This document shows, in pieces, positions 62,150 through 64,000 of a stretch of 64,000 nucleotides of DNA; positions within the stretch are counted from its first letter, which is position 1; every line of letters begins with the position of its first letter. A program made the translations under genes and the position numbers. The notes below the pieces were generated by a model. That model made no database searches. It was not told the DNA's origin and saw only the letters and a program-made list of their open reading frames with translations. The DNA is from Actinomadura viridilutea (GTDB lineage Bacteria > Actinomycetota > Actinomycetes > Streptosporangiales > Streptosporangiaceae), in NCBI GenBank assembly GCA_003001795.1, contig PVNI01000010.1, forward strand, positions 1 through 64,000, written 5' to 3'.

Positions 62150-63349
62150 TCAGCCGACGGGGAGCACGGCGACGACCTCCCAGCCTCCTTCGGGGCGGCG
62201 CCCCGCGCGCATGCGCCCGCCCAGCGCCTCGACGCGTTCGGCCAGGCCGACCAGCCCGAACCCGCTGGACGGCAGCCGCCGCCCGCGTCCCTGGCCGTCG
62301 TCGCGCACGCTGACCTCGACGCCGTCCGCGGCCCGGGTGATCCCGACCTCGACCTCCGTGGCGTCGGCGGCGTGCTTGCGGATGTTGGTGAGCGCCTCCT
62401 GCACGATGCGGTGCACCGACGTGGCGATCTCGGGGGGCAGGCCGCCCAGGCCGGGGTCGACGGTCAGCTTGGCGGGCGGATCGGTGAACGCGGCGACCAG
62501 CTCCTCGACCCGCGCCAGGTCGCCGACGGGGCGCGCGCTCGACTCCTCGCCTCCGCCCTCGTCGCGGGGCGCCGCGGGGCCGCCGTTCTGCGCGTCGCGC
62601 AGCAGGCCGACGATGCGGCGCATGGAGGTCAGCGCCTCGGTGCCCGCCCGCTCGATCCCGGCGAAGGCCGCGTCGATCTGCTCGGGGGTCTGCACGGCCC
62701 CCGACTGCGCCGCGAACCGGGCGGCCTGCGCCTGCACGACGATCCCGGTGATGTGGTGGGCGACGAAGTCGTGCAGGTCGCGGGCGAGCTCCAGGCGCTC
62801 GTCGCGGCGCGCGTCGCGCAGCGCCCGGGCCCGCCGGGCGTCGAGCGCCCGCAGGTAGATCCCGAGGCCGACGGGGGCGGCGGCCAGCACGGCCAGCGGC
62901 GCGGACAGCACCAGGCCCTCCCGCGGCGACAGCCGGAAGGCGAGCGTGACGATCGTCACGAGCACCGCCACGGTGGCCGCGACCAGCCGCTCGGACCGGG
63001 TGCGCCAGACCACCCGCAGCGTCAGCACCAGCAGCCCGCAGATCTCGATGAACATGCTGGGCTGGTGCATCTCGGCGCCGGTGACGCCCATCAGCACGGT
63101 GGTGTACGCCGACAGGCCGACGGCCGCCGCCGTCCAGACGGCGGCGCGCCGGCGGACCAGCGCCGCCAGGCCGACGACGGCGGCGAGGGCGATCAGCCAC
63201 AGGTCGAGCGGGCCGGCCACGGGTCTGACCTCGAGGAGGCACGCCAGCAGGAACAGCCCGCCGATCCCCGCGGCCGTCACGCGGATCAGGCAGCCGCCGA
63301 ACCAGTGGACGCGCTCCAGCCACGACCGCCCCGATCCCGGACCCCTCAT
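62150..63349 (-). CDS. Sensor histidine kinase, NarL/DesK type (HisKA_3)
   Basis: 399 residues from ATG 63349; the longer upstream frame looks non-coding. Four to five membrane helices (about 15-165) form the sensor part with no large exported domain. The phosphoacceptor His193 lies in LARDLHDFVAHHITGIV. The ATPase domain (about 300-395) has EALTNIRKHA and VSVRDDGQGRG, then GFGLVGLAERVEALGG. It should phosphorylate the response regulator encoded next. With no exported domain it may sense the membrane itself, as DesK-type kinases do; this is inference. Confidence 0.94.
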   Translation of the reverse strand: MRGPGSGRSWLERVHWFGGCLIRVTAAGIGGLFLLACLLEVRPVAGPLDLWLIALAAVVGLAALVRRRAAVWTAAAVGLSAYTTVLMGVTGAEMHQPSMFIEICGLLVLTLRVVWRTRSERLVAATVAVLVTIVTLAFRLSPREGLVLSAPLAVLAAAPVGLGIYLRALDARRARALRDARRDERLELARDLHDFVAHHITGIVVQAQAARFAAQSGAVQTPEQIDAAFAGIERAGTEALTSMRRIVGLLRDAQNGGPAAPRDEGGGEESSARPVGDLARVEELVAAFTDPPAKLTVDPGLGGLPPEIATSVHRIVQEALTNIRKHAADATEVEVGITRAADGVEVSVRDDGQGRGRRLPSSGFGLVGLAERVEALGGRMRAGRRPEGGWEVVAVLPVG

Positions 63350-63469
63350 GGGCACGCAGGGTACGACCTCGGCCGGACCCGCGGATCCACCATTCGGCCG
63401 ATAACGCCCGCGCACAGACCGCACCGGCGTGCGATGCGGCGGACGGCGCGGCTCCCGCACGCTGGAGCC

Positions 63470-63637
63470 ATGGACGCGGCGACCCTCATCTACCTGCCGG
63501 TGGCGGCGGCCTTCGCCGCCTTCGTCGTCTACGGCGGGATCGTCATGCCCGCCCGCGAGGTGGCCGAGTCGATGCGCCGCCGCAAGACGGCCCCGCGGGA
63601 CGCCGGCGCCGTCCGGGACGGGAAGACGGCGCCGTGA
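63470..63637 (+). CDS. Possible small single-pass membrane protein, 55 residues
   Basis: ATG 63470 with GGAG just upstream. The first 25 residues form a membrane helix (AATLIYLPVAAAFAAFVVYGGIV) and the tail is basic (MRRRKTAPRD, with KTAP repeated). Third positions are GC-rich as in neighbouring genes. I recognise no family. It is divergent from the histidine kinase, 120 bases away. Confidence 0.45.
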   Translation: MDAATLIYLPVAAAFAAFVVYGGIVMPAREVAESMRRRKTAPRDAGAVRDGKTAP

Positions 63638-63745
63638 CCCCCGGCCCGTCGCCTCGACGGACGCGACCCGGCCGACGAGACGCCGGAGGCCGACGCGGCG
63701 AGGAAAAGCGTGCGTGGAAGGGCCGGTCACGCGAAACTCGGACCC

Positions 63746-64000
63746 GTGACCGACTTCGCCTGGCTGGGACGGCCCCTCGACGCGCGGCATCTGTTCGCGC
63801 CCGAACGGCGTGCGCTCCTGGCCACGCTGCGAGGACTGGAACCGGCCGACTGGAGGCGCGAGGCCGTCCCCGGCTGGACGGTCAAGGACGTCGCCGCGCA
63901 TCTGCTCGGTGACGACTACGGGCGGCTCGCGCGCGACCGCGACGGCCGCCCGGACCCGTGGACCGCGCCCGCGCCCGGCGAGCGGTTCGCGGCGTTCGTC
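63746..64000 (+). CDS. Maleylpyruvate isomerase/mycothiol-dependent enzyme-like protein, 5' part
   Basis: The frame runs open past the window end; 85 codons are visible from GTG 63746. It starts with TDFAWLGRPLDARHLFAPER, and the WRREAVPGWTVKDVAAHLLGD segment matches the N-terminal helices of the DinB-like mycothiol-dependent family (WTVxDVxAHLxGD). Actinomycetes use mycothiol, so this fits. The metal-binding His in AHLLGD is present; the rest lies outside the window. No clear ribosome-binding site. Confidence 0.7.
   Translation, partial: MTDFAWLGRPLDARHLFAPERRALLATLRGLEPADWRREAVPGWTVKDVAAHLLGDDYGRLARDRDGRPDPWTAPAPGERFAAFV

Overview
The window is chromosomal DNA of a high-GC actinomycete. 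Codons strongly favour G or C in the third position, GTG and TTG starts are frequent, several genes look leaderless, and the window carries a SAM-IV-type riboswitch, an actinobacterial LexA box, DrrAB-type transport genes and Orn next to tRNA-His. A Thermomonosporaceae or Streptosporangiales member (Actinomadura-like) is my best guess; this is inference. I see no insertion sequence, prophage, CRISPR array or integrase, so the region reads as ordinary chromosome with some lineage-specific blocks.

Layout. 0-5 kb: tRNA-Lys with its own terminator, an atypical LuxR-type response regulator, tRNA-His, oligoribonuclease, then a divergent PPOX-flavoprotein/MocR-regulator pair sharing a triple operator, and an amidase-like protein that seems to lack a zinc ligand. 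5-16 kb: an APH-like kinase, two tandem proteins that each fuse an ECF-like sigma factor to a zinc-finger anti-sigma motif, a membrane helix and an exported domain, a possible 44-residue protein, a solute-binding/VWA membrane protein, an exported EEP-type phosphoesterase, a TrmH-family RNA methyltransferase and an anchored surface protein. 16-23 kb: a four-repeat SseB-like protein of about 1,280 residues with a separate C-terminal domain, translationally coupled to a 122-residue protein (a toxin/immunity-like layout); a class V aminotransferase under a SAM-IV-type riboswitch; and a lipoprotein. 23-29 kb: a class A penicillin-binding protein with an acidic cytoplasmic tail of more than 400 residues, a membrane-anchored double FKBP isomerase, tRNA-Arg and an 87-residue protein.

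29-33 kb: a small phosphotransferase, then the cobalamin genes cobD-cobQ with overlapping stop and start codons, then a DUF1444-type protein. 33-41 kb: an acyl-CoA ligase, a MarR regulator divergent from a DrrAB-type ABC exporter (two strong palindromes lie between them), a very large AAA regulator-like ATPase and a LysE exporter. 41-48 kb: a membrane stress-type protein, a membrane sulfatase-superfamily enzyme, and cobN under a cobalamin riboswitch. 48-56 kb: two paralogous Ser/Thr kinases with exported sensor-like domains bracket an amino-acid permease and an alpha/beta hydrolase, followed by a quinone oxidoreductase with a very strong terminator. 56-64 kb: a LexA box precedes a DUF6504-type gene and dnaE2 (SOS mutagenesis), then a DUF4328 protein, small membrane proteins, a histidine kinase/response regulator pair and the start of a mycothiol-dependent-enzyme-like gene.

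Common themes are envelope sensing and synthesis (sigma fusions, kinases, PBP, FKBP, VWA and anchored proteins) and cobalamin/SAM metabolism under riboswitch control. The least familiar elements are the paired sigma/anti-sigma/exported-domain fusions with the nearby small ORF, and the SseB-repeat protein with its coupled small gene.
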